A DNA stretch of 64,000 bases. Origin: Lycorma delicatula (taxonomy: Eukaryota > Arthropoda > Insecta > Hemiptera > Fulgoridae). The notes below the pieces were generated by a model. The model had not been told where the DNA came from and searched no databases. It saw nothing but the letters and a program-made list of their open reading frames with translations. Below, one piece after another: positions 12,151 to 25,324 of this stretch (positions are counted from its first letter, which is position 1; each line of letters starts with the position of its first letter). The DNA is taken from positions 105,728,495 to 105,792,494 of the forward strand of contig NC_134455.1 in NCBI RefSeq assembly GCF_047948215.1, given 5' to 3'. The position numbers and the translations under genes were made by a program.

Positions 12151-12620
12151 AGTACGTCGGTGCGTGGACACTCGACTGAAAGAAGCTCCTTACACAATAT
12201 TATATGAATTATTAATGGTGAAAAATAACGTATATGCAATATACACAAATTATTTTTTTTTATTTTTTTTTTTTATTAATACGAAATATGAACTAACAAT
12301 GAAATACATATATAAAAAATATGTATTTCCACATTTATTTCACGCGCATACTCATAAGCAGAGGATAAGAGCGATGGAGAGGGGGCGAGAGACTCGCAGT
12401 TACCGAACAAGCGAGTTAGCATCTCTTTATATAGCACGCGGTTGGTATAGTGGGAGGAATCAGCTGGCGCGTGACGGTTTTTCGTGATGCTCATTTTTTT
12501 CAGTTGACTCCCCATCTCGACGCCTGCGTCAAAAACCCTCACTTCAACACAACACAAAGATAAAATTAAAAAGAAAGAACTCTTAAAACAAAAAACCAAT
12601 AATCTAAAAACATATATATA
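12151..12620. other. Moderately GC-rich segment of unknown nature
   Basis: Base composition rises here relative to its flanks, with CG-containing words (gcgcgtgacgg, gagggggcgag), a tttatata element at 12426 and poly-T runs at 12250-12275. There is no convincing protein. It could be a promoter region, an LTR or a transposon end; nothing in the sequence decides. Confidence 0.3.
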
Positions 12621-13048
12621 ATGAAAATTACAATGGAAGAAACGTAAAGTGCTCTAACCTAAGAACAGGTGCATTAACATATTTCAAGAGTTAAACGTTT
12701 TTCTTATTTATTTCCCTACTACAGCTCTATTGATGCTGCAGGAGCAAAGCTATTACTTGGTCCAAAGAACGCAAAAACAGTTATGGAAACTTCCGAAGAA
12801 TGTACGTTAGATATGTAGGTAGGTATGTTGACCTGTATTTTGAAAAATTCATCAGGCTAGATGAACATAATATTAAAAAAAACCGGTATAAAGGACCTGA
12901 GTAATGGATTCCTACCAATTAAGAAGAAAGTAGTAGAAAATATAATAATAGAAGAATTCAGAAAGGGGCTAAAAAAGCCTTTTAGTAAAGGCAACAGGTT
13001 CCTTTAAACGTCTTTTGTAATACTGCCCACTGAGATATCTAAAGAAAT

Positions 13049-13695
13049 GTATGTTCAGTGAGAAAAGTTACCGGACCCAGGTTAGGAATGCATGGAAATG
13101 AAAGGGCCTCGTCGATCTTTCTCACGCTCAACTGGAGTTTGGTCCACAGGTAAAGATCGTAGAAGTATAAGTACTCCGGGATGACCACTTAAAAGTCAAT
13201 TCCGCGAGGAGAGACTGCGATGTGAGTTCTGCGAACAGTCTAAGCGAGACGTTACGACGTCGGTCTGCGTGATTTGAGATTGCGAGATGAGAGTCCACGA
13301 GATGACAGTCAGCAAGAGTATTCTGCGTTGAGGTCATTGAAGGAACGAATTTCTCGTTCCTCGCAACGAACGAGTTTCTCGTTCGACGCGATTACCGGTG
13401 ACGTTACAAGTAATTCCAGTACACGAAACAAGAAATAGTTCGGAGAGTTACTGTTAGCCTATAAATGAAAGAGTTAATGTACTAGATTTCATTCATAAAC
13501 TGTTAGGGTAGTTTTATTTGTAAACAGCAAAATATTTGAGTGAAAGAACTTAATACTTGTCTTATCTATTGTACTTTTGCTAATACAAGACTAGTGGTTA
13601 AAAGTGTTAAGACTAGTGGTCACGCTGATGTATTTTGTCAGTGGGACTGAATTCTGGTTTTCATTATTTATCTACCTGTGAATAAATCCTGACAA
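13049..13695 (+). mobile_element. Possible solo LTR
   Basis: A block with base composition unlike its neighbours starts with tgttcagtg (13050) and ends near cctgaca (13692), consistent with TG...CA LTR ends. It has an AATAAA signal at about 13681 just before the end, CG-containing promoter-like sequence at 13090-13400 and a tandem pair gtttctcgttc / atttctcgttcc near 13350-13385. No gag or pol lies on either side. I could not find a convincing target-site duplication, so the borders are provisional. Confidence 0.35.
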
Positions 13696-13726
13696 TTACT
13701 TTAAATTCTGTTTTGTATGTAATCAC

Positions 13727-13727
<1 letters not shown>

Positions 13728-13781
<54 letters not shown>
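13728..13781. repeat. (ATT)n microsatellite
   Basis: About 18 uninterrupted copies of the trinucleotide. Confidence 0.97.
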
Positions 13782-14009
13782 GTGTTTGTTATTGTTGTTA
13801 TTGCGGTTGTGATTACTACTTTCCTGATGAAATTAAAAAGCTAGTATACTTAAATAAAAATAAATTTAAATATGCATGCACTGAAAACTATAAAATCATG
13901 AGCCCTTAAACCAAACGAGCCGCATACCTAACTTTGCTGTGTTCTTGCCTCATTCCCTAAAACAGGGATAAGGTCTTAGTCAAATGTTTCTTAAGCACTA
14001 GCTTCATAA

Positions 14010-14530
14010 GTAAATCAACAGGACTTTAAGTAAACTGAGCTGTAGGACAAAATTGTCGTTGTTGCAATGAACACTTGTTTTGTTGGTATGACGGTGTATT
14101 AAAGACTAGCCTATTAAAGCATTTTAGGTGTTTAAAGACTAGATCCTGTTTTGTATGATCTGAGTGCGTAATCTAATTCAAGTTAGATACAGGAAGAGTT
14201 TTTGTATGAAATAGTCGGTGTTAGAGGAAAGCGCGGGGATCGCGCTTCCGCAAATCGGTTAATTTGATGGTTGAAGGTTGTAAGTTATGGTAGGTGGTCG
14301 TGGTTGGAGAAAGCCATACGAAGGCGATAGTAGGTGTTAAATACTCTGATGGAAGTGTCTGCCGAGGCATTTGCATCGGTGTTATCCTGACAGATGCCAA
14401 ACTGATAACTATATTGTGTTATCAAGCTTAGAAAGTGTAAAAGACAACCTCTGATAAAGCTCATCAGGGCTATCAATGGAGAGGGTGGTGTGGCGACCGG
14501 GATCGTTACAAGGCAAGTGCCTTCCCAACG
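14010..14530 (+). repeat. Dispersed repeat family D, copy 1
   Basis: Matches the reverse complement of 62950-63425 over most of its length: taagtaaatcaa, gacaaaattgt, gttggtatga, agactagatc, atctgagtgc, aatcggttaatttgatggtt, then ggtaggtggtcgtggttgg and tactctgatggaa. Both copies can be read as MVGGRGW plus about ten similar residues before diverging, which may be chance. It could be the leader or LTR of a retrotransposon; unknown. Confidence 0.75.
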
Positions 14531-15150
14531 CGGATCAGGTTATTTGAAATTAAATACAACACCACAGTAGAATAAATAGCCTAATTTATCAATTCTAGAC
14601 TATTACCAAATGCAAATTTTGATATAATGTAGCCTAACCGAATAAAAATTATCAGAAGAAAGTAAACTACTTTGCGAATGTTAATAAAAATATTGTACAT
14701 GAAATTTTTTTTTTTCTACATTAGTATTCTGTACTGCCATACGTTTAATTCCAGTGACCAGTGATTGGCTAAATTAATGAATAGGTTTGCTAAATTAAGC
14801 AGCGATCGTTCTAGAGTCCAAAAAATTCATAACCTTCAATGCAACGAACGGTATAATATTATCCATCCATCAAAATCAGGGTAAAAGTAACAAAAAGAAA
14901 ATAAACCAGAGAAAAATTGAAAGTTTAAGATAAATTTGTTTAATCTTCGGAAAAATCGGGTTATTTCTTATTACTTTTATTTACTAAACTGATATTCAGG
15001 GAACAGCATAATTATGAAATTTAATATTGTCCATCAAGTCCAAACGATCTAATTTTTAGCGACGTCATTTTTTTCATTCTAGTTTGTTTATAATAAGCTT
15101 TTTTTTCTATTATGAAATAGGTATTATCAATACCTATGGTCATTAGCGCG

Positions 15151-15255
15151 ATGAAAAATGGTAACGAATAAAAAAAATTCCACGCCTGCCCGGGATTCGA
15201 ACCCGTGACCTCCGTACGAATTGCCGAGACGCTACTCAGCCACGGAGAACGGCTA
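15151..15255 (-). mobile_element. tRNA-derived SINE S1, fragment a
   Basis: On the minus strand the right end reads ccgtggctgag (box A-like, with a small deletion) and then acgggttcgaatcccggg (box B). This is the tRNA-like head shared with 28172-28325, 34531-34682 and 38811-38952. It is too degenerate outside the boxes to fold as a functional tRNA. Confidence 0.75.
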
Positions 15256-17185
15256 AATAATAACTTTAATAATAATAACAGGTTTTTTATTACATTGTTT
15301 TTTTTATATATGCAAACTAAATTATTAATGATATTGCTAAATAAATTCCAGAAAGATTTGAATAATCAAATAAACATAGATTTAAAAAAAAAATAATCAG
15401 TTATATTCTCTCTATTGCATGTCTTATCTAGTAGACATTATTCCAATTTTCTTTGTTCTGAACAGATTTCATATGTTCTCCTTTTTAAATCAATCATTAT
15501 CTCTTTCTGCCTATTCAATTCCTTTATTCCCTAGTACGTTTTGGAACACGTAGTAAAATAGACAGTATCCTTCAAAAAATCACTTCTTAACGACCTAACC
15601 TGCACTTATTTTAGTAATGAATGTATTTCGATCCTTTTCTAACCACCTTAAAAAGTTTTCATTTGTTACTTTTCAATCAATGTGACATTCATCAAAAATT
15701 CATTTGAAAAATACATTCGTTCCTACTCTTTAAAATAATTTAATTTGGAAATATTTATTTATTTAAAGGTTATAAGGGAAGTCCATATATTAAAGTTAAA
15801 CCCTCACAATTGAATAAGTATAACAAAGCTGAATATTTCATAACGTTTCTGGTTACTCCGGTCAATTCATCCAATAATGCTTTAAAATTAACATTAAATA
15901 TATTAAAATCAAATCCTAAAAAATGTTTTTTTTTTTTTTGTTTTTTTTTTTAAATTGGGAGCCCCGCGTTAAAGGGAGCTTTACGTGACTTTTATGCTTA
16001 AAAAATAAATGTTAGATATTTATAATTCAGAATTGCAAAACAAGTTTTGATTTTTTGGCTGTATTAATCAAAAGCGTGTAACTGGGTAAAATGAATGTTA
16101 AAAAAGTAGCCCCAAAATAGGCTAATACTAAATTAAATTAAAAAAGCTACAGACATAATTTAAAATAAATTTAAATGTGATTTTTTAGGAAAGGGATTAA
16201 ACTGTTTGGCCAATTCGTTTTTTTTGGTAATGTAACTAAACATTTAGGGATAATGAAATATATACTTTCATATTTTAGACGCAATGGATAATTTTATATT
16301 GAGCTGTACAGTTTAAAAAATTAAAAAAAAAAACTTTTTCTTTGCCACAGACTATAGATATGGAATGCGTGAAATATTTAGATTATCATGGACCATTGAT
16401 GTAGAAAATACATATAAAGATCTCCCATTTGCTCCTTTTCAAAAGCAAGAAATAACAAAAATTTCGATTCATATTTTGGTGATGAGGGTGAATATTAAAA
16501 ATTAAATTGCACAAATTTTTATTCTGATCATAAGGCTTCAACTTTTGTAAGAAAATTCTTTGATAAATATTTCAGAAATATTTAAAAATTTTATTTTGGC
16601 AAAATATTCCAATTTTTTCACAAATTTAATATAAGTATTTCCTTTGATAACGGCATGTCCCTACTGTCTGAAAAAAATTTATTTGCGGAGTCCAGAGTTA
16701 ATAACCTTCAGATCAACAGACACGTACGTAAAAATTCACTAGTAAAAATTCTTATTTTGGGGCTGGGCCACTGTTCAATTTTTTTATTGCAAATCGAATA
16801 TAAAAAGTTGGAATACTTTTTTTTTCTAAAAAAAAAAAAAAATGTTTATTAAAAAATTATATTTTTTTTGGAAAAGTTTTTTCTAAAATGTCCTTTTGAG
16901 ACGCATATTAAAAAAAATAACAATTTTTTAATCATTCTTTGAAATCTATTACTTTACTTTCCTTTGGTATAGCTATACTAACTATATTAGCCGGAAAAGT
17001 AAAAATAATTACCGAGAAAATAACAAATATTTATCATATTATTAAGTGGAAGGTAAACATATGTTTTGTTTTCTTTTACATTTAAATTTTGATAATTTTG
17101 TCATTAAATCGGTTATTACTATTTGAATATTAAAAGCTTAAGCCTAAAAATTTTATCAGTAAATTAACGTAAATTTTATTTGTTA
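15256..17185. other. No gene seen; AT-rich with homopolymer runs
   Basis: Long poly-T and poly-A runs at about 15925-15952, 16315-16333 and 16818-16842. No recognisable protein motif or repeat family was found. Confidence 0.5.
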
Positions 17186-18339
17186 TTGGGGTTGGCAAGA
17201 AAGTAATGTGGTTTATACCTGTTAGTTTATGGTCAATTTTAACATCGAGTGCAAAAACGAACATTTTGGTGATATTTTACTTATTTTTTCATAAAGACAA
17301 GAAAGCTATTAAGGGTCACAAAAAGGTATGTGATATTGATGATGTTGATGATCTAACAAAACTAACGTATCATAATCAATTTAAAAAATTCCGTTTGAAA
17401 AATTTCTGGAGATTTTTCACTCAAAGATACCAAAATTCTGGCCAAACTACTAGTCCATGACGAGCAAATCAAAGCCTTAATTTAACCGAATCATAATGTA
17501 ATCGTGCAGATATAACAGAGAGGTCAAATGTATCACACACAATATAAACAAAAGTCACGTCAAATGTCTTGGACTCGTTAAGAGGCCCGATATTTGGATT
17601 CCGCATAAATTGTAAAAGTTTTATTTAACACGGAGAATCAATATTTGCGATATGTATCTCAAAGGCAGTGAAGTCTATGCTTTTTGAAAGAAATCACTGG
17701 TGATAAAAAACAGATTGCAACGTCTACAATAACATCAATCGAAAACGATCATGGTCTAAGCGTGATGAACCATAACAAGCCATATAGAAAGCTGATTCGC
17801 ATCAAAAAACGATTATGCTGTCAATTCGGTGAGATTACAATGGTGTTGTATTTTTTGAGCACTTATCAAGAACAATCGAACTCAGGTATTTACTTCAACA
17901 AATTATGAAAATGGAGGAAACAATCGAAGAAAAACGGCCGGAATGGGCAAATCGCAAAGGAATCGTGTTACAATATTCAGTGCAAACCCTTACATATATT
18001 TGGTAGCTCGTGGGAAATTATTGGAGCTTGGTTAGGAAGTGATGTCTCATCCACATTTCGTCCTGATATAGAACCATTAGATTACCATCCTTTTTGGAGT
18101 TTGCAAAACTCTTTGAATGGTAAAACTTTCTCTAATAATGCTGACCTGAATTTGCACTTGGTTCAGTTTTTTCTGATATGGACTAGAACTTCTTTGAGCA
18201 CGGATCGTGAAGTGACCAGAAAAATGGCATCGGACAAAATGAAATATATAGAATTTATTAAAGTTCATTCTCTGTATAATTGAAACTGAGTTTTATTTCT
18301 CACGAAAAACCCAGAAATTACTTTTGCAAATTCAAACTA
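17186..18339 (+). pseudogene. mariner transposon (mellifera-like), full length but dead
   Basis: The left end ttggggttggcaagaaagt after TA and the right end (reverse complement ttagtttgaatttgcaaaag followed by TA) are degenerate terminal repeats. The fragmentary transposase runs from a start near 17220 to a stop near 18281. YHNQFKKFRLKNF (about 17370) is in the DNA-binding region and GDKKQIA (about 17700) is a mutated first catalytic block. HPDIEPLDYHPFWSLQNSLNG (about 18058-18120) is the third catalytic block, with SPD changed to HPD. The stops and shifts are numerous. It is the same subfamily as 9569-10495. Confidence 0.85.
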
Positions 18340-18495
18340 ATAAATATTAAAAAATTATTTAATATAATAAATTATATTTCGCAAAACAAATACTTTTTAA
18401 AGATGTTTGTATCTATTTCTGCATCTTCCATTAGTGCAGAACATATATGAAATTCATTTTACTGACAGTAAAATGTTTTATGCAAGGAGTTACGA

Positions 18496-18555
<60 letters not shown>

Positions 18556-20755
18556 CTGCATAGCCGAATAATTCCATAATGTTTCACCATTTTTTTCTAC
18601 AGAGCAATCAACTAAAGTAAAGTTGCGATATGTACTGTATATATACATATATAAAAAAATTAATAAATATTTAAGACCACCTGCGCTTACATCATTCTAC
18701 TCGTATCAGTCATATTAAACTAAATAAAAGTATCAACAAAATAATTTTATTTAGCCGATGCTTCAGTTTTTTTTATGTTCTGACGTGCACCAGAGACTAA
18801 CAGCTCTTTAAGTTATTAAAAAAAACAAATACAAATGTTAACTTTACAAACTTTACTTACAAAAATTTTTAATAAATAATTAAATGTTCATTTGTATCTC
18901 AATTAAAATCAGTTAAAATAAAAAACTATTAACACGATTAATGGAAAAAACTAACAAGATTAATGGTATACTACAGCACTATAAATCACTAACTTTTATT
19001 TCTTCTCCATCAACAATATCATACATACATACATATAACAACACATTGTTATCAATATAGATTCCTTTCATTTGGAATATCACAGTTATTCTGGTCGTAC
19101 TGGTAAAAGTTCGTTTTAATAAATAATTCACGACCTACTTTATTCCATAAAATTATATAAAAAATTTTATCATAAAGTTTAGTTTATTAATGACGCTATT
19201 ATTAATTGATAATACAAAAAAAAAATTATTATTATTATTTTTTTAAATATTGTATATTAATATATACTTTACTTTAATACGTTGTAAGAAGTTGTCTGGT
19301 TATTAAATCTGACTGGTCTGCCTGTGAGTTGAATTAAAAATTTATTATCAAAAAGATAAATAGAACAAAAAAGTGTAACTGTCTTTAAAACTGTACCTTC
19401 CCTAATTTCTTCAATTTACATAGGTCTATGATTACCGTCGAAAAGATTGTATTTGGACGATCAACTCCTGAGTAGTCTAAACGCTTAATTAGTGTTGACT
19501 GTTTTGGACAGGCAAATTATCCTTGAGATATTTTCCACATTGTGAATAAATACAATTAGTATTACTGTTATTAGTTTTACATCTTATTATTTTCTCTCGA
19601 TAACTTAGTTTCTGTTATCTTTGTTTAGTTCTTTTACATTTCTAAAACTTTCAATAATATCTGCTTACGTAAGGAATCTTTAATCTGTGTCGGAATCCCG
19701 TTCTTAAATATCAGCTATATTAAATCTGGGAATAAAAAATTTAAGGAAAATCTTCTTTTTTAAAATTCACAAGCAGACCTGATATATCATTTTTTATTAC
19801 ACTTTGGACTAATATTTCCTCGATGAGGACATTTTTTATAAGTTTGTTTGTTTTTTAAAACTATTAACAATTCAAAATAGCCTATTTAAAAACTGTAAAA
19901 TTTCCAACTAATACAAGTTGAAATGTCCTTACTTAACTATTTTATTGTAATGAACTGTTTAAGAGTTATGAAAACTTCAATGTTGTTAGTCTAAACAAAA
20001 AGATAGGTAAAACGGATTTTTAGTATACATGAAGTCTTTCAGAGAAAAGCTAGTAAAAATATAAGTAGACTTTACTGATGGTACTGAATTAATAAAAATT
20101 GTTGCTGACTATAAATTAAAAATTTTTTGTAATACTTAGACATTTTTTTAACGCACTCTCATTTTTGGTATGATTAAATATAAAAATACAAAATAAAAAA
20201 ATAAAAAAATAAAAAAAATACAAAATAAAAAAACAATATTTCAGTTCATATTTCATGGATTGGTAGATTGGAATTATTTATTTACCAGCACAAAATCACC
20301 CCGAAATGAATTGTAAATAAATAATGTCTCATAACATCAACCAATAACCTTTTTCTAAAATAATGTATTTGTTATATCTATACTTAAAACAAAATTATAA
20401 CTATAGTCGTCCCTGTGCATGCATCACGCAAAAATGACGACAGATTTTAATAAAATTTCACAGCGTTATACCTTAGAGGCCAGTTAGCATTACCTTTCTC
20501 CAGTTAGCATTTTATCACGATATTCCTAATAGCGGTTAAGATATTAAAGATATTCATTAAAGAAAAAAAAATTAATCCTTTTACTTCATTACATTTCTGT
20601 TATCGTGGTAACGAAAAAGATCTGCGAGTTCAGATCTATATACTAATCATCTAACATTGTAACCTAATCTGTAAAATATTTTATTATTATTAGTATATAT
20701 TAATGCATTTAACGAACTATTGTAGGTATTGATTGTTTATTTTGATTGAAGGTAG
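18340..20755. other. No gene seen; AT-rich, contains a (TA)n array
   Basis: Apart from the (TA)n run and an A-rich low-complexity stretch at 20176-20235, I see no feature here. Confidence 0.5.
18497..18554. repeat. (TA)n microsatellite
   Basis: Twenty-nine uninterrupted TA units. Confidence 0.97.
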
Positions 20756-21125
20756 TGGAATGTCAAAAGTTAAAAATACAACTCCCTTCAAAAGCGGTTA
20801 AAATCATTTAAACTGGGTTTAAAAGTCAGCCAGTTTACATGTTAGTTCAGTCTCATTTTGTACTTTGTACGGAATCACTGTATGTTCTTCCGAACGTTTG
20901 ACAGTCCCAGATAATTGGGTAATTTATTATTTTTTGCAAACTATAGCGCTTCTGTTATATTTCTCAATAGTTTGTTCTGGAATCGCTGTACGACGTCGAT
21001 GTTACTTTTTCTTGTTATGCCCCACAGTTGAATTCCGTAGCTCCAAATAGGTTTCAAAACTGTTGAGTACAGCAGTTGCTTGTTAGGTAATGATAGTTAC
21101 AACCCTGTGCCTTACAACCAGTACA
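20756..21125 (-). pseudogene. Jockey-type non-LTR reverse transcriptase, C-terminal fragment
   Basis: Minus-strand translation gives LLYSTVLKPIWSYGIQLWG, then SNIDVVQRFQNKLLRNI (about 21070-20950), the conserved segment near the C-terminus of jockey-clade ORF2 after the reverse transcriptase. It continues with degenerate sequence to about 20756. A stop after NITEAL and further stops show decay. It is a separate insertion from the element at 1-3167, and the 5' part is absent. Confidence 0.8.
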
Positions 21126-22079
21126 TCTCCCAAAATTAAATGTTAATAAAAAAATTATTAACTTTAAAAATATAACACGGCAAATATTATTCATATTGTA
21201 AATATTTGTCGGTTCTACCATCGACATTTTTTATCGCTGCAGATCCATGAACATTTTTGATAACTTTGTATTCCATGATTCATTAGCAATAAAACTTTTT
21301 TCAAGTTTTAATAGATACATTTAGCACATTAGTACCCGACTATGTACTAGATTTAATACGAAAATTTCCTGAATTTTTAGTGAAAGAGAGAAAGAAAATG
21401 AATGAAAGAGGAGAATTCTATTTGCTAGGTTATGATCAGGTGTTTTTAAGTAATAATAAGTCATATCAAAATCTGGTATTAATAATTAATATAAAACGAA
21501 TTAATGCACAATTGTTGTTCTTATATCTGGTGACAAAAGTTTATGTAATAGCGTAAAATTCGTGTATCTCTTAATAATATATTCATAATAACGAACAGTA
21601 AGCTATATTAGACAATACCAATTATGTAATTTTTTTAATAATGTTGTTTTTTTTAACCTGTTTTCCTTTATGTTAAATTCAAATTACAGAATTTGAAAAA
21701 CAAAGCCAATTAGGATCGGAAACTATCAGTATTATCGTTTCTTTTTATTGACAATAAATTAAGCCTCGAATAACTGATTTATATGTCGCAAAATAAATAA
21801 CTTGATCATAATCATATTTCGTTTCTATTTTCTCGTTAAAATAAATTTATATAAAAGCAAAGTATTATTTACTATATCATTATTACTTTTCCTTCCTCTT
21901 ATTTATTTATATATTTTTATTATTTTACTAGTTTTTATTCATATTCTTTAATATTGTGTACATGTAGTTATAAAATGTGATCTTATTATGTTTACACTAT
22001 AATAATATTGTACAAATATTATATAGAAAGATACAATAGAAGCATATATATTGAAGTATTCTTTGTAAATAAATATTAC
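21126..22079. other. No feature recognised; expected location of the host gene's next intron
   Basis: AT-rich. The final exon of the DUF1989 gene would lie downstream (left) of 22080, but I could not identify it here or further left. Confidence 0.4.
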
Positions 22080-22185
22080 CTTGCGGACAGGCACTGAGAC
22101 CTACAAGAAGATCCATATCGGCAATAAATTCAATATAATCCCCTTTTACCGCAGGACTGGGTTTGCAGAAGTACTGATGAGTATC
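22080..22185 (-). CDS. DUF1989 protein gene, coding exon 5 (last one found)
   Basis: Acceptor tgcag precedes 22185 and donor GTAATA follows 22080. The 106 bases encode DTHQYFCKPSPAVKGDYI through DLLVGLSACPQ plus one base of the next codon. The SACPQ motif is typical of the late part of DUF1989 proteins. The phase joins exon 4 in frame. An exon of perhaps 30 to 50 more residues is expected and was not found. Confidence 0.9.
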
Positions 22186-24119
22186 CTGCAACATAAAATA
22201 TAAACTTACATACATATTGTATTTAATATAAATCTTTAACTTGAATTTTAAAACAAATATTTTTTTTATTGGCTCATAGTTATATGAGTTATTATGGTTT
22301 GGAAAAAAAAAACAAATTGGAACTGAGAAGTATAGTTGTTTAATGAACTTAAACGTAAAATTTTAATAAATAACAAGGTACACAAATTAAACACTTAGCT
22401 GCTATAAGATCAGGTTTAAGCAAACACCCGAAAAATATTTGTAAAAATAAATTGTAACAGCTTCTACTAAAACAGTGATCATAAATGAAAGTTTGAAACA
22501 AATAAATTTTTAATAATTAATGAACTAAAAGTTTGTAAAAAACTGTAAATAAAAAACCAAATTGAAAATTTGCTTACAAAGTAGTTACAAATAAAAAAAT
22601 AAAAAAATCAATGTGTTTATCAACCAATAACAAAAACGGGGGAGATAAAATTGGGTAGATGTAATTATAACATAGGAGCCTTTTCACTTGATGAAAATTT
22701 AACCTACAAAATGATGAAAATTGATACAATCATTAACACAATCTTAATATTTCTTTTATTATATATATTTTTTTTTTTTTTTGTTTTATTATTAAACTTC
22801 GGAGAGTACTTTTATTCAAGTAATTCCATTACTGGATGAAAATTAAAATCAGAAACGGGTAGTACCTTATAGTGTCTTGTTTTATAGTATTATTTTAAAT
22901 TACTGACTAAATAGTTGAAAGACATAGTTGTTTAGTGTTTGGTAGTAAAATGTTGTTTTTTTATTTATTATTTCCACAACATTCATACAATTATTTTATT
23001 AAATGAACACTGGTCTAAAATTATTTTTGTTAGACAGATAATTTTGGATTATTTATTGTACGTTTTTGATACTAAATCCAAATATAATCTCAAAAGTTGT
23101 CGTAAGAACTTCATTTTTATTTATTTTTTTTTATAATTGAAAAAATTAAAATTGTGAAACTATTATTTTCTGTATTAGTTTAAATACTTTACTAGTAAAA
23201 ATTAGTTACAAGTAATAATGAAATATTAATGACTGAAAATATTTATAATAGAACTATATCCATATATATAGTTTAGAATGGAACAATTTGGAGGAGTGAC
23301 CAGTTTAACTAATATGATACTGTACCATAGAATAACTGTTTATTTGACTCACCCTTCTAGGAAAAATATACTCATCTTAGTAACATGATTTAATTTTTAA
23401 ATTTTATTAATTATTTCATCACTGATATAGTAATTTTAATAATTATTTTTACTAATGAATAATCCAGACAAAAAAATCCGTATCGTTCTGCCTTTTATGC
23501 CAATACCATCGAGAGTTGCTTTTTGTTTTATGTCTACTTTTTCTGATACGGATATGTATTGCTTTTATTGTGCTCCACACGATTTTTTTTCTATTATTAG
23601 TAATTTTATTATTATTATTTATTATTTCTTATTATTTCTTTTATTTCTTTCACTTTTACATAATTAATAATTAATGGAGTAATCCTAATACTAATTATAA
23701 TATTACTTAACTTAATCATACTTAATTTAACATTGTTTTATAATAAAATTTAATATTTGTTACTTAACTTAACTTAATTTATATTATTTGTAAAAGATGA
23801 ATGATTAGGTATCTACAAGGGTCTTGCCCGTTTTGTGGCACCATCCCTTTTCTATTAATCTTTTTAGTTAGAGTAAGGGGCAAAGTAAACAGTTTTATCT
23901 TATATAGGAGGATTAGTTTTGGTTCAATTCATGATTTACTCTGGTGGAAACTCATCTTTTCTGCAGTTAAGTATAGAGAAGATCAATCGTCGTCAAATAT
24001 TTAAGTTTACTAATAAACCTTTCATCCAGTGCTACTCGTTAAGTTATACATGTAAAAAATCTATTACTATGTTAAGACCAATAGTATAAAGCATTATAAT
24101 TAATTATATATGTAATCAT
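22186..24119. other. Intron 4 sequence, no feature recognised
   Basis: AT-rich with poly-T runs near 22766-22785 and a T-rich low-complexity stretch at 23585-23650. No transposon motif or repeat family was found. Confidence 0.5.
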
Positions 24120-24122
24120 AAA

Positions 24123-24362
24123 TCATGTAATTACATGGAACATACTTTCGGCGTCATCAATATTAATTAGCCATCGTCTTAGTAGCTTTAAGAAAGTGTT
24201 TAGGTTGCTACTGGTCTTTATATGATTAGGAAGTATGTTATACAATCTAGGAGCAGTACTTGAAAAGAACTTCATATAACTCATTTTATTTGCTCCGAGG
24301 ACATATACATTTCTTTTACTTCTAAGTTCGTACTCGGTTATCATACTATCTCTATGACCACT
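24123..24362 (-). pseudogene. Non-LTR retrotransposon reverse transcriptase, extreme C-terminus
   Basis: The minus frame MITEYELRSKRNVYVL, then KFFSSTAPRLYNILPNHIK and FLKLLRRWL, is the pattern (T-R-S-K, then A-P-L-Y-N-L-P, then F-K-L-K-W-L) that closes many CR1-like and related LINE ORF2 proteins. Only about 80 residues are present, with no upstream RT. Confidence 0.65.
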
Positions 24363-25068
24363 TCTGATAAAGAAAATTTTCGTTACTTTATAAACATATA
24401 AATAACGTAGCGGTAAATAGACAATTCCCTAAATATTGGCAAAGAATGATCCGTAGTTCTTTTTTTACTTATCATTCTAAATCATTTACGTAACAACAGA
24501 TATATATTAAAAATTAAAAAACACGCATGCCAAAAAAAACATTGTTGACAAACATTGCTCTGTAATATAGGAAAATTACGAATACAGGCAACTTAAAGAG
24601 CGTGCGGGTGACAGTTTTGTATATAGTATTTTTTTTTAAATTCATTTAAACGTATATGCACGAAGTAATAGAAAAGGGTTACAGCAATTTTAAAAAATCC
24701 TGACTCAGTAACTACTAGAGATAATCAAACGACTATTTTTTTTTTTTAATTCACCAACTCAGAAAGATTTTTACTTATCTTAGAAGGTGTCAATATGACT
24801 TCCGTTAGTATCTCTTCAAACGTCCAGCCGATAATCGACTTTTGTTTATATCCGCTGGATCATCGCAGGCATAATTGTGCTAACAGCTCCATTGTCTTAA
24901 ATGTTGTACATCCCTGATTTTTTCACTGTAGACAATGTTTTAACGTATCCCCATAGAAAAAATCTCGGGGTGTTAAATCTGGGCATCTCAAGGCCAAAGC
25001 CCAGGACCGGCCCTACCAATCCAACGATTAGGGAATCTTTCATTGAGAGCGTGTCAAAGGCCTAGGCT

Positions 25069-25083
25069 AAATTGTGCTGGCGC
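25069..25083 (+). repeat. Target-site duplication, left copy
   Basis: aaattgtgctggcgc, identical to 25325-25339. Confidence 0.9.
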
Positions 25084-25324
25084 GACTGGGAGTCGTGGCG
25101 GCTCCTGTAATCCAGCTACTTGGTGGTCGGGTATTGTGGACGAGTATGAATTGTGGTTGCTTTATTGTACGTTTCTTGTTGTTGAATATTATCCGCATTA
25201 TGTTCTCCTAATCATCAATCGACTTTGATGGTTACTTATGTACATTACTATATTATAACATTCCTCTGATGTAAACCTAAAAAAGGTGTTTCCAGAGTTC
25301 TAATTGAAATAAATAGTACTGTAC
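25084..25324 (+). mobile_element. SINE-like retroposon with a 7SL (SRP) RNA-like head
   Basis: A 241-bp insert flanked by a perfect 15-bp duplication of transposase coding sequence. Its first 50 to 60 bases (gactgggagtcgtggcggct, then cctgtaatcc, then agctacttgg) resemble the 5' Alu domain of SRP RNA, which has GGTGGCG, CCTGTAATCCCAGC and TACTCGG in the same order and starts at its 5' end. The remaining roughly 180 bases do not look like the SRP S domain. The insert contains no TTTT, which would suit a Pol III transcript. The tail is a/t-rich (gaaataaatagtactgtac) without poly(A). It could be a 7SL-derived SINE or a one-off chimeric retrocopy; one copy cannot tell. Confidence 0.7.

Noticed and set aside
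15180..15250. A tRNA gene on the minus strand
   Set aside because: Box A and box B words are present, but arms do not pair properly and the same head recurs in other copies with a shared body; it is a SINE head.
16090..16760. Inverted repeat around aaaaaagtagccccaaaat and attttggggctgggc
   Set aside because: Similarity does not extend beyond about 12 bases, so it is likely chance.
18497..18554. Origin or promoter signal from the long TA run
   Set aside because: A plain dinucleotide microsatellite; similar runs occur at 57898 and 61156.
25043..25228. A 61-codon plus-strand ORF
   Set aside because: It spans the retroposon border and is explained by the insert plus the transposase remnant.
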